Assembly: GCA_033807695.1 (NCBI GenBank)
Contig: CM066304.1
Span: forward strand, 1,860,001-1,924,000
Reading direction: 5' to 3'
DNA: 64,000 nt
From: Daedaleopsis sinensis
Lineage: Eukaryota; Basidiomycota; Agaricomycetes; Polyporales; Polyporaceae
The notes under the pieces were generated by a model, which did no database searches, had not been told where the DNA came from, and saw only the letters and a program-made list of their open reading frames with translations. This document shows positions 24,080 to 34,649 of this stretch, piece by piece. The position numbers and the translations under genes were made by a program. Each line of letters opens with the position of its first letter. Position 1 is the first letter of the stretch.

Positions 24080-24400
24080 TCGGATTTATTCGTAAGGGAC
24101 CGTAAGTACTCGTACAATATCGGAAGAATCCGTGTCTGTAGTAGCTCGCCGAAATCCTACGAGAATCAGATCGATTTTACAGGTCCCTCGTAAGAACTTG
24201 TAAGTACAATCACGATCACCTACGATAGTGTACGACAATCCCGTAAAATCAGGGATGATTTCGTATGGAGATGCGTTCAGTTGCGCGATCAAATGGCTAG
24301 CGTAGATCCGGATTCATACGAGCTCCTACGAGGTTCTACGAGGGGCTACCATTGCGGACGAGCTATAATTACAGATTGGTACGAGAAACTACGGTCTATG
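24080..24400. repeat. Subterminal TACGA/TCGTA motif array of the Tnp2 element
   Basis: At least ten TACGA or TCGTA pentamers in both orientations occur within about 300 bases of the left end (for example near 24089, 24108, 24158, 24190, 24220, 24230, 24260, 24316, 24325, 24335 and 24379). Clustered short motifs of this kind in CACTA-type elements serve as transposase-binding sites; that role is inferred here. Confidence 0.6.
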
Positions 24401-27012
24401 CGGTGGACCTCGTCGTTATCATACAGAGCGTCCGGTCGTTGCGGTTTACCTACTTGCTGGCCTGCGCGCCGGTCTTGCCAGCGACCTTGCCCCCTTTCAC
24501 CCTGCCGCCGTCGGTCTGCCCATTGCGCTATGAGTATATTACTTCGTAGACATAAGAACAAGGAACATACCTTCGATTTCACGTACAGCCGTTGCAGTTG
24601 CTGTGACGAACACGGTTAGCAAAGGTACTGTGACAGATGCGAAGAACATACACTCTTGAAAGCACCCTCAAGGTGCTCGTAGTGAGTCTCGAATTCGCTT
24701 TCGATGCCGCCGACATTGTCCTTGAGCCAGGTTTCGCGCGCATACCACCACCTAGCATGTTCAAATGTCAGTCTATGGAGCATCAGCAGAGTGGAAGCTT
24801 ACTTAGCACCAACGAGGTCCGGCGGCAGCGGCCACACGGGGCTCTTGCGAAGGGCGCGCTTGCCAGTGCGGCTCGTGCCGTCTTCGATGTGGGCGGCCAA
24901 GGGGGGAACCACCACGTCCGAGTCCGAGCCAAGGGCGGTCACGGTGGAGCTGGTCGCGTGGCCGCGGGCCTTGGAAGCCTTAGCCTTCGGGGCTATGCCG
25001 GAAGCAGGAGCAGCCGCGTCGAGGGCGAGGGACACACTGGGGCATGGGACATCTGACTCGACCGGTAGCTCAGGCACGATGACAGCCGCCGTCGTGTCCG
25101 GCTCCGAGGTGAGCGCGATTGTGTTCGGTGTGCCGGAGACGGCTCCAGCGTCGGAGGGAGATGCGGGCGAGTGTTGGTTGGGTTCAGGGGTGCCAGCTAT
25201 GAGAGCACCGGGTTGGTCGTCGTCGTCATCAGTGGCGTCGTCGGACTGGCCACCAAGCATGTCCAATCTGACAATATACAGGTAGTTAGCTTTGTCCAAT
25301 GTGTTATTGTAGAAGCACAGCCTACTTACACATTGTTGGTGACCTGGGGCTTCGTCAGAAACAAGATTACATGAGAACGTGAGGTTGCGACGATGCCACA
25401 CACCAGATTTTGCAGCCGGCGCTCCTTAGGGAGGGCGCGCTTGCCTTTGGCGGCTGCGGAGATGCGCGCTGGCGACCCCAGAGCTGGGAGTACAACGTCC
25501 GACTCCCTGGCGGGCAAGGGCACTCGCATCGCGGTGCTGGTAGGTGCGACAGACTTCGTTTTCTTAAACACTTTGTCTGTGTGTGACAAGTCAGCCAATG
25601 GCGAGATGGGTGGATATATGCGTGGCACCTTGCGCCGCGGGGGACGTCGCACGACGCCGTTTCCGGTTTTCGAGCTCGGCGGGAAGGGCAGCTGCAGAGT
25701 TGGGCTGGACGGGGCGCTTGAGGTTGGAACTGGGCATGTCATCGGTGTCTGAATCGACGGGAGCGATGGTGAAGGGCGCGTCGTTGAGGTCTGCGGACGT
25801 CGACTTGGTGTCCTTCGTCGAGCGCGGGCGCACGACGTGGTCGTAGTAGAAGCCGTTGATGAGGCTGTTCACCTTATGGTCATCTTCGCAAAGCTGGTAT
25901 AAAACATATCTACGACGGATCACAGACGTGATGATCTCGCGGAGACGGAGGTTGACGAGTTTCCATTGGTCCGGTAGATGGATGCCTTCATTGACGATGA
26001 TACTGATGATGTCCTGTGCGAATTTGCGCGACACTTTGTAGTACTTGTGGTCAGCAGTGGAACCGTCGACGTTACATAGATAAGCAGGTCCTGGAGTGTT
26101 CTCTAACACATGGTCGGAATGGCGGCCGCGGTGGGACTCGTTTCCGATGGTAACAGTGCCGGCACCCTTCTTTTGGTGGCTAGCCCATTGAGTCGCAGTC
26201 CAGACATATGCGGCCTACATAAGGGTACGCGCCGCGTTAGCTACACACATCGAACACCACGATTCATGATGTCGCTTACGTGAGGATAATCTTCGACGTC
26301 GCGGACGTGATCTTCACCGAGGTGCTCGCCGTCGACCAGCGCGCGCAGGCCTTTTATCTTGCTGAGGTGAGATTCGAGCTTGTCTGTATGCCGAAGGGGG
26401 TTTTGAAGGGACGAGCGACAAATACGAAGACTACACTCACCGTATTTGTCGTCATGTGTGCGCGTCCCCGACGGATGTGTCCCGGCTTGCAGCATCTTGA
26501 GGACTTTGAGTTCGATTGTCACATCACCGAGCTTGTCACTGCGACGTGTCAGTTGTGCATGAGAGAGGATATGCAATTCTCACTTCGTGTGCTCGAGGTC
26601 CTTCTCGAGTTTGTCCATACGCAGCAGGATCTCCGTGGCTTGCGGTGCAGGGAATGGGGCTTGGAAGGGTAGAGACATGTATGGTGACTGGGGGCTCGGG
26701 TAGGCCTACAAAGGAAGTCAGCGAGGATACGGATATGCGACGGTCACTTACCATCTGCGGGTGTCCAAACATCGAGGGCATGCCAGTGTACCCCATATGG
26801 GAGATCACGGGAGCATTCTCTCTGGTGGAATCGGCAAGGACATCAGCTTGACGTGAGACAGGAGGTGGATGCAACTGAAGGGAACGTGATTGTACACTGC
26901 GGTGGGGAACGTCCGAGGGAGAGAGAGAGGTCAATGTATGCTGGGAGATTTGCGAATCTAACGTAATGTCCGGTTCTATTGGGGACGAGGGCGGGGACGT
27001 GTCGGTGTACAT
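24346..27012 (-). CDS. Transposon accessory protein of unknown function (multi-exon)
   Basis: Not assigned to a family. Modelled exons: 27012-26752, 26705-26584, 26538-26441, 26383-26280, 26214-25629, 25576-25404, 25343-25330, 25267-24803 and 24751 onward, with phases agreeing at each junction. The start is MYTDTSPPSSPIEPDITLDS. A helical acidic/basic stretch (LLRMDKLEKDLEHT, DKLESHLSKIKGLRALV) may form a coiled coil. The most protein-like block is KYYKVSRKFAQDIISIIVNE with LREIITSVIRRRYVLYQL, then basic segments (ENRKRRRAT), an acidic DDATDDDDDQP run and WWYARETWLKDNVGGIES. One exon is only 14 nt. The 3' end is uncertain: the phase-preferred frame stops at 24346, inside the subterminal motif array, and another frame stops at 24450. 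Its place inside the element suggests a DNA-binding or transposition-accessory role. Confidence 0.55.
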
Positions 27013-27260
27013 ATTAGCGTAGAGGATAGGGGCGTGGATATGATTACATATGGTAGCGGCGGGATGGTGGTGGAGGACAAGAACGAAGACGACGCGGGCG
27101 ACGCGCGTCCGCCCAAGGTCCTGTAGACGCCCGTTGCCTTTTGCGGAATCCACGCCTCTCACGCCTGCTCACACCCTTGCCTTCCTCCGCCATCTACTGC
27201 GAGGTACTGTCTGGCGAAACTAGCTGCTCTGTATACTGTGGCAGCACCTTCTCTCTGGCT

Positions 27261-28214
27261 ATGAGTGGCTCGAACAACCCCGCTTACTCCTCGGAGTTGC
27301 TGGTGCAAGGCTACCACAGCTTGCATACTTCAGACTGGTACGTCTGACTGCGCATACAATGACCGCATGCGCTGATGATATCTACAGTACACCGGAATGT
27401 GTCAACGCTGGGGACTCTCTCATGGAAGCTTGGCACTCATACCGTCAGCTGGATCAACTAAAGGCTGGATCTCCTCAGCAACGCACAACTGCAAGCCTGC
27501 TCCGCCTTGCAGAGAACGCCGCCACGATGGCGTGTACACTTGCCAACGCCACAGACCTGGACAGTAGCATGCTCGACTTTGACGAGCTGGTGTCACAAGC
27601 TAGAGAGGCCAGCGGGAGGTGGTTCCGGTTGACTACCGATGAAATCAGTGGGACAGACCGGTACGTACAATTTTGCCCCAACGATGACTGTTCCCTCTGC
27701 CTACACACTTTACAGTTCGTCGTCTGGGGTCATCAACACAAGAGACCTGGTGTCTCCATCAACCCCGACGGAAGTTTCTGTAGCCCAAGCAGCGAAAGAC
27801 GCGTCGCGTGCGCGCGCCCTCGCATACCTTCGCGAGGAACATGTCTTCGTCCCACAGCTGCCATCTCTCGAAGATCTGCAGGCCGAGCGGGAGTCTCGGC
27901 GGGCATCCTATCCCCCTTGGCCATCCAGCCTCATCTCTCCGGTCTCTATCAGCAAATCGTCGTCCCGCACTCAGAAGGCATCAAAAGAATTCCCGAAAAA
28001 GAAACAACGTCGCGCGCGTCCACAAGAGATCGCAGGTCCCTTACCCATCTTCCGCTCTCCCGGCTGGCGATCCCCTCGCCCTGCGCCGGTTGCATCAAGC
28101 TCGCGCCGCCTGCTCGTTTCGACTCCACCTGGGTCTCCCCATCACGGAGTCACTGCAGAGCCGAGCTCGCCCCGTCTTACTTCGCCGGCACGCGCCAAAC
28201 ACCCCCGTAGCTAG
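27261..28214 (+). CDS. Transposon accessory protein of unknown function (three exons)
   Basis: Exons 27261-27337, 27388-27660 and 27716-28214 give 282 residues; the split codons (Cys, then Arg) fit exactly. The start is MSGSNNPAYSSELLVQGYHS, followed by a helical region (DSLMEAWHSYRQLDQLKAG, ASLLRLAENAATMACTLANA). The C-terminal half is basic and Ser/Pro-rich (KSSSRTQKASKEFPKKKQRR), as in nuclear proteins. No family was recognised. It starts 248 bases from the divergent minus-strand accessory gene and ends 20 bases before the convergent transposase stop, so it lies wholly inside the Tnp2 element. A structural or DNA-binding helper is likely but unproven. Confidence 0.6.
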
Positions 28215-28233
28215 ACGGCTTGTATTCAAAGTC

Positions 28234-30829
28234 CTACAAGTCTCGATGCGAGTCATCGAAAGTATTCCCTCGTTGTGTGTTGTTCGAAAGTATTCCCTCG
28301 TTGTGTGTTGTACCAAATGTATTTGTAGATACGTAACCATTATCATTCAGCGCCAGCTCCAGAGTTTGCAGTGCGCACACCTGCGCGCGCCGTGTCCCAC
28401 GGTTCGCAAGGTTGGCGTACATGTCTTTATGACCTTTGTGCAAGCCGATCTCGCGAGTGAGATTGCCGATCGCGTTTTCGAGGGCCCATTGCGAATGTAG
28501 CCAAGCTGGGCCGACACGAACACCCTCGGGTATGATGTGAGTGAGAAGGTGAATGCTATGCCGGCAGAAGTGCAAGCGGTCCACACGCCGCTGATAGAAC
28601 TTCGTTTCGAAGTCCTCCACAAACTCGACCAGCAGCTTGTGGTACAGAGGATGGAGCTCAACAGGGGTCTCGACAAGGAGGGCAAAGCGAGCACCGGCCA
28701 CGAGCTTGCAGTAGTGTTCATAGAACTCGTCTTCTTGAATAGACCAGAGGAGCCCAGGCAGAAGACCGTAGTAGTAATACATGAACTCCCAGGCCTTGTA
28801 CCCACTTGAGATCTTCTCAGCGGGATTTCGAGGCGGTCTGTCGAATGAGCTGGGAAGAGAGGACCCCGCCGCCGCAACGAGCTCCCCATGTTTCTCCCAG
28901 ATTACGTCGGAGAAGAGCGCCGCCCAAGTCCAAGTTCGGACATCGTCAGTCGGCGAGCACCGAAACGTCCCCCGCAGTAGACCTATCATAATCTCTGTGA
29001 TGTTCAGAGCCAAGTGATGCATGATGTCGGCGGGAAAACATGTCGGCACCCCGAAGTTATTTGGAAGGCCGCTGAAGATGGAGGGTTTCGCGATACCGGT
29101 TGCCAGCCGGTTACGCTCGTACTGTGCCTGATTTCGAGACGCTAGCACCTTATTTAGCTCCTTGTCGTACTCTGCCGTCGCCGCAGCCCCAGAGAGAGGG
29201 ACTACACGTCGAACGTTGTAGTCCGGATGATTGCTGCCAGGTACAGCGAAGTTGTCGGGCTTTAACATAGCAGGGTAGTAGTGACTGGCGCGAGGTTTCC
29301 GACGCCCACGCATGGGACAGAAAAGCCGGCAGCCGTGGGCTCCACAGTGTCCGACGAGACCGTTGATGTACGCCATGGCAACCGTGTCCGCAGTTGCGAA
29401 GACGATGATCGGCCTGCAGGTGAAGTACTCGTCAGTACGAGAATCCCAGATCTTGAGCCCTTCATTCTGGAGAGCAGCAACGTGATAAAGCCCAGGGAAG
29501 AGGAACGAGTCCAGATCTTTAGGCTTGGTGGGACCAGGGATGAAAGCGCCAGGGAGTACATAGCGCTTTTTGTAGCGCTGATCGGGCGACAAGTCCATCA
29601 GAACCCAGATGTAGATCCAACAGTCCGACTGCTTGTGTTCATACAACTGAGCCCCATCGACCGAGAACATCAGAGTGAGGTCATTGGTGCCAATTAGACC
29701 ATCGTCGACAGCAGCACAGAATTCCTCAGAGTAGTAAACATTGTCGCAGCTCTCGAAAGTCCCGCCGTCGTCCACGATATTCTTGAAATGAGACATGACT
29801 CGCTCGCGGTGGCGCATGCGATGCGCGCCCTCGGGGGTGCGATAGAGGACCTGTGCCTGTGGACCTAGCAAGAGCGTGTTGAAAGTCTGTCGCGCGACTT
29901 TTTTGCGACCCTCCCAACGATACCGCGGCTGATGACAGTATGCACAGTGCGCCTTCTGAGCATAGGGTCCGGTGTACGCGATACAGCTCTTTGGACACAT
30001 GTCGGTGACGAGAGGTTTGATACCGGTGAGTTGCTCGACAACTTTCTTCATCCGCTTGTAGGACGGGATGTCGGCGGTAGGGTCGCGATCGAGATGGATA
30101 TCCCGATTGTCCTTGTACGTTTTCTCGCTCTGGTTCTTCGTGAAGAGAAGGATGGAGGTCCGAAGGTCCTTCTGCTCCTGGAGATCGACGGGCACGGCTA
30201 GTGGGCAGCGTAGATTTTTTACGTCTCGCCGGGACATCCCGGAGTTCTCTAGCGTAGCATCCTGAAGCAGCTTGATATACTGCTGCGATCGTTTCAGGTC
30301 GTGCAGGTGTGCTTCGACAGGGGCTCCCGTCTCTTCGTGCCAAGGCATCGGCTCGTCGTCATCACCACCAGGAGGAGGAGGAGGTGGCGGCGGCGGCGGA
30401 GGCAGTGGAGGCGGAGGAGGCGGCAGCGGCGGCGGAGTCGCCTGACGAGGTGGAGACGGCGGCGGCGTGAACCACGGAGGCGGGGGCGGGGGAGACGGCG
30501 GCAGCGGGAACCACGGAGGCGGGGGCGAGGGCGAGCCAGCCGTGCTCGCATTGGATGGCTGTATGTGCAATAAAAGTCCATCAGTGACGATGATACAAGC
30601 ACAAAACGCGTATACTTACGCCTGCTACACCCTCGGATACTCTCCTACGCTTTGCGGGAGGTTCGGCGGGCTCGCTCGGAGCGAGACCTCCTCGGATGGC
30701 GCGCACGAGATCCTCTCTGCGAAACCGTGCGTGTTGCTTGTACCGCGTCTTGCTGACCCGTGTGAGCTCGCCTCCACACTTCTCTGTGCAGTCGCAGTAG
30801 TCGGCCTCGACCGAGGATTGCAATGGCAT
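28234..30829 (-). CDS. Tnp2-family transposase
   Basis: DDE-type transposase expected to cut and paste the surrounding element. Two exons (30829-30620 and 30558-28234) give 844 residues. The N-terminus has the cysteine motif DYCDCTEKCGGELTRVSKTR, typical of basidiomycete Tnp2 proteins. After a long Pro-rich linker (about residues 77-115) comes the catalytic region: LTLMFSVDGAQLYEHKQSDC, CWIYIWVLMDLSPDQRYKKR, KPKDLDSFLFPGLYHVAALQ, CGAHGCRLFCPMRGRRKPRA, FPADIMHHLALNITEIMIG and HLLTHIIPEGVRVGP. The C-terminus is shorter than in relatives of over 1000 residues: the frame ends just after QTLELALNDN, in a tail encoded by a duplicated segment (28250-28311). The protein may therefore be 3'-truncated. 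Confidence 0.88.
28250..28311. repeat. Two-copy tandem repeat, about 27 bp, at the transposase 3' end
   Basis: The phrase CGAAAGTATTCCCTCGTTGT followed by GTGTTGT occurs twice in a row. It encodes the duplicated TTHNEGIL-type tail of the transposase, suggesting that the normal C-terminus was replaced. Confidence 0.75.
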
Positions 30830-30844
30830 TCTCGCAGGTGTATG

Positions 30845-30891
30845 GGAGGGGTGCGGGAGGGGTGCGGGAGGGGTGCGGGAGGGGTGCGGGA
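30845..30891. repeat. Short minisatellite upstream of the transposase
   Basis: About four copies of GGGAGGGGTGC lie just upstream of the transposase start codon, in the likely promoter or 5' UTR. Confidence 0.8.
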
Positions 30892-31589
30892 GCCTGGTGG
30901 GGAGAGGGTAAGAAGATAGCCCAATGTTTAACATACCTGTTCTTTGGGATGGCACGGCAAAATATGCGACCGAACGTGCTTGGCTCGAATCGAGTTAACA
31001 TTGCGAGCGTAGTACTATCAACGACGCGACGGTAACATGCAGGAGGGAAAGACGCGTCGAAGCGCGCACAAGACACGTCGTGAAATAGACGCGCGCGGAG
31101 CTTCTCAACGCGCGTCACCGTGTTCCTCCTTCCTCCTCCGCATTCCGACCAGTTCTTACCGGTTCCCCCGAATCCTTACCATTTAAGCCGAGCGTGGTTT
31201 CACTGGGGGTGCACGCTGACCAGCGCGGCCGCCTCCCTCTGGCCGTACAAGCTCGTCACATTCACCCTCGAGCACCTCATCACAAGCGGCCACCTCAACC
31301 TCCAGACCCACACGCCCGTCGAGTCGCTCTCATCCACAAAGGGTAACGCAGTCGCCACGCACCCGCATACCCTGCAGACGCCGCATGGCGCGATCCGCGC
31401 GCGGGAGGTCATCCTCGCCACCAACGGGTACACCTCGCACCTCCTGCCCGAGTTCGCAGAGGTCATCGTCCCGGTCCGCGGGGAGATGTCCGCGCTCCTC
31501 CCACCCCCCACCGCACCTCGCCTCCCGAACTCGTACGGCCTTTCGCTTGCCTTGGGCGCTTGTCTGGATCGACGCACTACAACTTCGCA

Positions 31590-31717
31590 TATATGAGACA
31601 GCGATGACGGTCCGGTGAGTCTAGACTTGCGTATTCTCTGCAGCTGTCAAACCCTACTCGGAAAACTACATAAGAGTCTGCACTCACATCTACCAGCCCT
31701 TAGCCTTTTTCTCCATC
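31590..31717 (+). promoter_or_regulatory. Conserved upstream block of the membrane-protein family, copy 1
   Basis: Shares CAGCGATGACGG, a GACTTGCGTAT-type phrase and a CATAAGAG core with the blocks before copies 2 (33827-33971) and 3 (35112-35256). It is the most diverged of the three. CATAAGAG lies about 50 bases before the start codon and may be the TATA-like element. Confidence 0.55.
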
Positions 31718-32471
31718 ATGTTCGTTCTAGCCATATCTCAGTGCATCCTTGCGCCCCAGACTTCCACATCCTCCGGTACAGCATATCATGCCGCCAGGAT
31801 CGAGGACAAAGTCATACTAGTGCCAGTGGGGATCACGATCGGTGCGTCTTCGAGTCCTTGGATCTCGTCTTCATTAGTTTCGAGCTGACCGTGCCCTTGA
31901 CCTCGCACACTGCAGCAGGTGTTGTGCTCGTTCTCCTTTGTGTTCTCCTTTGCATGCTTTTCTGTCTCTTCTACATTTGCTTCCGCGGAAAGCCCGCGTG
32001 CGACCTAGGTGCCGACGAGGAGACGGGATACTACGCGGGTCCCGGTGCACCTCAATCCGTCGGGAGTTCCAGTACAGCCGTCCGGATCAGTACGCATCTT
32101 TCCACCCTACGGCCTGGCCTATCCATGCTTATATCTTACTCGAACCGGGTGGGGTTTCCCGTATCAGCGTCGGTTCTGGTAGGGTGGAACACAAGCACCA
32201 CCACCGCGACCGCGACTGGCGGACATTCCCAGCTTCCCACTTGTCCGCCCCCGCCTGCGCCGCCCCCGCCGCCTGTGCCGCCGCCTATCCCCCCTCCTCC
32301 TCCACCGCCCGTGCCCCCGCCTGTGCTACCGCCTGGGCTACACTCTGCTAGCGGCAAATTCGTTCGGGCGAGTAAAGATCGCGGTGGGCCCCGATACCTG
32401 GTGACTGTGCTCACTTTGCAATATCCCAGCCCCGTCACGCGGATGCGCATACTCGTTCTGACGTCGAGTAG
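31718..32471 (+). CDS. Small single-pass membrane protein, family copy 1, with Pro-rich tail
   Basis: Unknown function. Four exons (31718-31841, 31916-32089, 32183-32400 and 32430-32471) give 185 residues. The exon structure and phases match copy 2 exactly, which supports the model. The N-terminal part ends in ILVPVGITIG; the membrane segment AGVVLVLLCVLLCMLFCLFY follows directly, then a basic ICFRGK stop-transfer region and a Gly/Ser-rich stretch (TGYYAGPGAPQSVGSSS). Exon 3 carries the family motif NTSTTTATATGG and a polyproline region rich in PPPPP and PPPV that copy 2 lacks. The short last exon ends HTRSDVE. The layout suggests a surface-exposed or cell-wall-linked protein, but no orthologue was recognised. 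Confidence 0.7.
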
Positions 32472-33690
32472 ACGGATGCGTCTATACGGGACAAGGATAT
32501 GGAGGATTCACTTACGGATAGATACCATCGCACACTTGCTGCGTCGCCATACGTATGATTACTGCCAGAGAATGCGGTTCCCCGTGACGGAATCTTCCGG
32601 CCTCACGACGATGGCAGAGTCTACGTCTACTGAATGGCAATTACCTCACTTGTACTGTGCATAGAATTCGTCCACGCATACATCCAGCAGGGCATGTGAG
32701 TACTAAGGCATAACGTGCCCGCCGCCACCGTTGCGGGGGGAACGGGGGTCAGCGAGCAGCGGCCAGGGCGAAGCACAAGCACAAGCACTCGCGCGGGGGA
32801 GGTATGATTCCGATTCCACTAAAGAATCGGTCTTCTTCTTGTCGTGGCTCGCATGCGTCACGTGAATTTCCTGGCACCCGGGTTTATCCTATGTCCATCC
32901 CGTTCTCCTCCGTTCTTGAAGCCAGAAAGGAGTCCGTTTCACGTGACATTTGGCACCGCGACCCCTGGCACCTCCAGATGTAGGTTGCTCCAAAAGTTGT
33001 ACTTAACATGAGCGGGAACCCCTGTTGACCGTTGAACGTTGAATGTTGAACCAGCGGTGAGTACATGTACACTAGAAACTGCCAGAGCACTATAATGAGC
33101 CCATACATGGAAGATGTTCGGCGCCGCTGGGCGAGGGCTGGCGGAGCCTGCCCGAGGCGCGGCACCCTCCGACGAGTCAGGCTCATACGAATCTCAGACT
33201 GAGCCTACAAGTGACTACAACGACTTACGGTGCTAGTAAATGTGAATTAATAAAATATGTATGTCATTGTAGAGGTACATCCAGACAGCCGCACTTTAGA
33301 AAGGTTGGTCATCTCATACATAATCTGTAAACCTCGAAGGTAGGATTCGAGCGGCGTTAGTAGAGACAGTTCTCCCCCCCATTCAGTAAGGGATCCTGTA
33401 CATTGACTCGTCTGCCTAGGAGATACAAGATTTGGGCTAGGATCATAATTTTACCGCTAATAAACTGCAAAGCGTACCAGTCCGAATCGTGTCCAGGACT
33501 GCCCGGAGGGCTCTACGTATGCATGCTAGTTGTTTCCTTACTGTGGAATCGGACCTAGCGTGCGAAGCATCGCGATCACCTACCAAGTCCGTACTTTGAG
33601 CGACGCCGTTAGACAGATCTGCTGCGCCACAGAAGAGGGCACGACGATCGACGTGAGTCTTGGACGCAACGAACAGGTGATTGTCATGCA
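32472..33690. other. Intergenic region between family copies 1 and 2
   Basis: 1.2 kb with no convincing gene. It contains a short GTTGAACGTTGAA repeat near 33030-33052. The last part leads into the duplicated block that precedes copies 2 and 3. Confidence 0.5.
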
Positions 33691-33826
33691 ATACGGTTTC
33701 CCAGCAGGACGTCACTCTTCGGCATGGACTCGGTCTGGATGGACGGAAATGGCCACGGCATGTCGAGTTCAGACGTTCGAAGGCATCGTGAATGGAACCT
33801 TGCGCTTCTAATGAGCGGTTGTCTGA

Positions 33827-33971
33827 AGATATGAGCCAGCGATGACGGAGGTAGGGTCTGGACAATTGCGTATGCTCTGGCAGAACCTACTCAGCACACC
33901 ACATAAGAGCACGCTCATGTCGACCAGCCGCAGCCCTCCACGATACTCTCGATCTTCTTACCGTACTAGCC
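33827..33971 (+). promoter_or_regulatory. Conserved upstream block of the membrane-protein family, copy 2
   Basis: Nearly identical to 35112-35256. It includes CAGCGATGACGGAGGTAGGG, CTGGACAATTGCGT, CCACATAAGAGCA and ATCTTCTTACCGTACTAG just before the start codon. Conservation together with the duplicated gene suggests a core promoter and 5' UTR. Confidence 0.6.
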
Positions 33972-34649
33972 ATGGAGTCTCAGCCTGTCACTGCCCGGAC
34001 TCCGACATCCCCGTCGAATAAAGCTTGGCACATTGCTGGAATCCAGGGCGGCGCGATAGTCGGGATCGCCATCGGTAGGTACATCTTTGCGCTCGTTCAT
34101 CATGTCGTCGATACCGAACTGATCGTGCGCGCTGCAGGATTCGTCGTGGTCGTTCTCCTGTGCCTTCTCCTGTGCCTCTTCCTATGCGTCCTCTGTCTCT
34201 ACCTCTTCTTCCGCAAGCAAGTCGTCCGTGCCAGTGGAGCAGGTGCGACGGGCAGCATCGCTGCCCCGTATGAGAAGGCGGAATTCCGCGCGGATCCTGA
34301 TCCGCCGAAGCCGACTTTTGGAAATGCCGGAAATTCTAGTACAGACATTCAGATAAGTAAGCACCCAGTCCCAGTTTTGCCACCACCCACCCAAGCCAAC
34401 ACTTCTTGCACTACATCCTGCATTGGCATCGTTCTTCGAATCCCGAAACTCATCACTGTTATCAGGGACGTGTGTGTTTGGGTTAAACACGTGGACCACC
34501 ACTGCAACCGCGACGGGTGGAGCGACTACAGGGTTACTACCAGCTGGCGAATACGTCCATGTGAGTAACGATGACCTCCACGACGCGGTGGCTGCTCTTA
34601 CCTTGCGATTTTGCAGCCCACTGCCAACACACCTGCTCCTCGTTACTAG
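33972..34649 (+). CDS. Small single-pass membrane protein, family copy 2
   Basis: Unknown function. Exons 33972-34074, 34138-34356, 34466-34560 and 34617-34649 give 149 residues. The start is MESQPVTARTPTSPSNKAWH, with no signal peptide. The membrane segment spans IVGIAIG and FVVVVLLCLLLCLFLCVLCL, followed by FFRKQVVRAS. The tail reads EFRADPDPPKPTFGNAGN, then LNTWTTTATATGGATTG and a final exon ending NTPAPRY. It shares intron positions and phases with copy 1 and lacks the polyproline insertion. Residues flanking the membrane segment are basic on the C-terminal side, so an N-out, C-in topology is likely. Confidence 0.72.

Larger units (their letters stand above)
24064..31207. mobile_element. 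Tnp2-type DNA transposon, 7.1 kb, with three genes
   Basis: The ends are CCCAGTGAAACC (24064) and GGTTTCACTGGG (to 31207), a 12-bp inverted repeat. The host sequence GGTGCAC is duplicated at 24057-24063 and 31208-31214; a G run allows GGGTGCAC (8 bp) if the right end is taken one base shorter. It carries a Tnp2-family transposase (minus, 28234-30829), a plus-strand accessory gene (27261-28214) and a multi-exon minus-strand accessory gene (24346-27012). Subterminal TACGA/TCGTA motifs cluster at the left end. The 7-8 bp duplication is longer than the 3 bp usual for plant CACTA relatives of Tnp2. Confidence 0.88.
23102..31545 (+). pseudogene. FAD-dependent oxidoreductase (DAO family), broken by two insertions and 3' loss
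   Basis: Would be a flavoprotein oxidase or dehydrogenase acting on an amine or amino-acid-like substrate. Host pieces are 23102-23378, 23435-23528, 23866-24063 and 31215 to about 31545. The N-terminus carries the Rossmann motif DIVIVGSGITGTSAARFL, then GATGRNGGH. The second and third pieces give RFEILNYNAVKTYIGD and NVPCEWRSLDGCYTYYSSDL. The last gives AAASLWPYKLVTFTLEHLI, EVILATNGYTSHLLPEFAEV and PVRGEMSALLPP. A MITE lies after KTYIGD and a 7.1-kb Tnp2 transposon after VSKAVGC. Removing each with one target duplication restores one frame. After LPNSYG the homology stops and DNA of the downstream membrane-protein unit begins, so the C-terminal third of the enzyme is missing. Confidence 0.88.

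Noticed and set aside
30301..30573. Arg/Trp-rich plus-strand frame of 90 codons
   Set aside because: It is the complement of the Pro-rich linker of the Tnp2 transposase; the composition is explained by the opposite strand.
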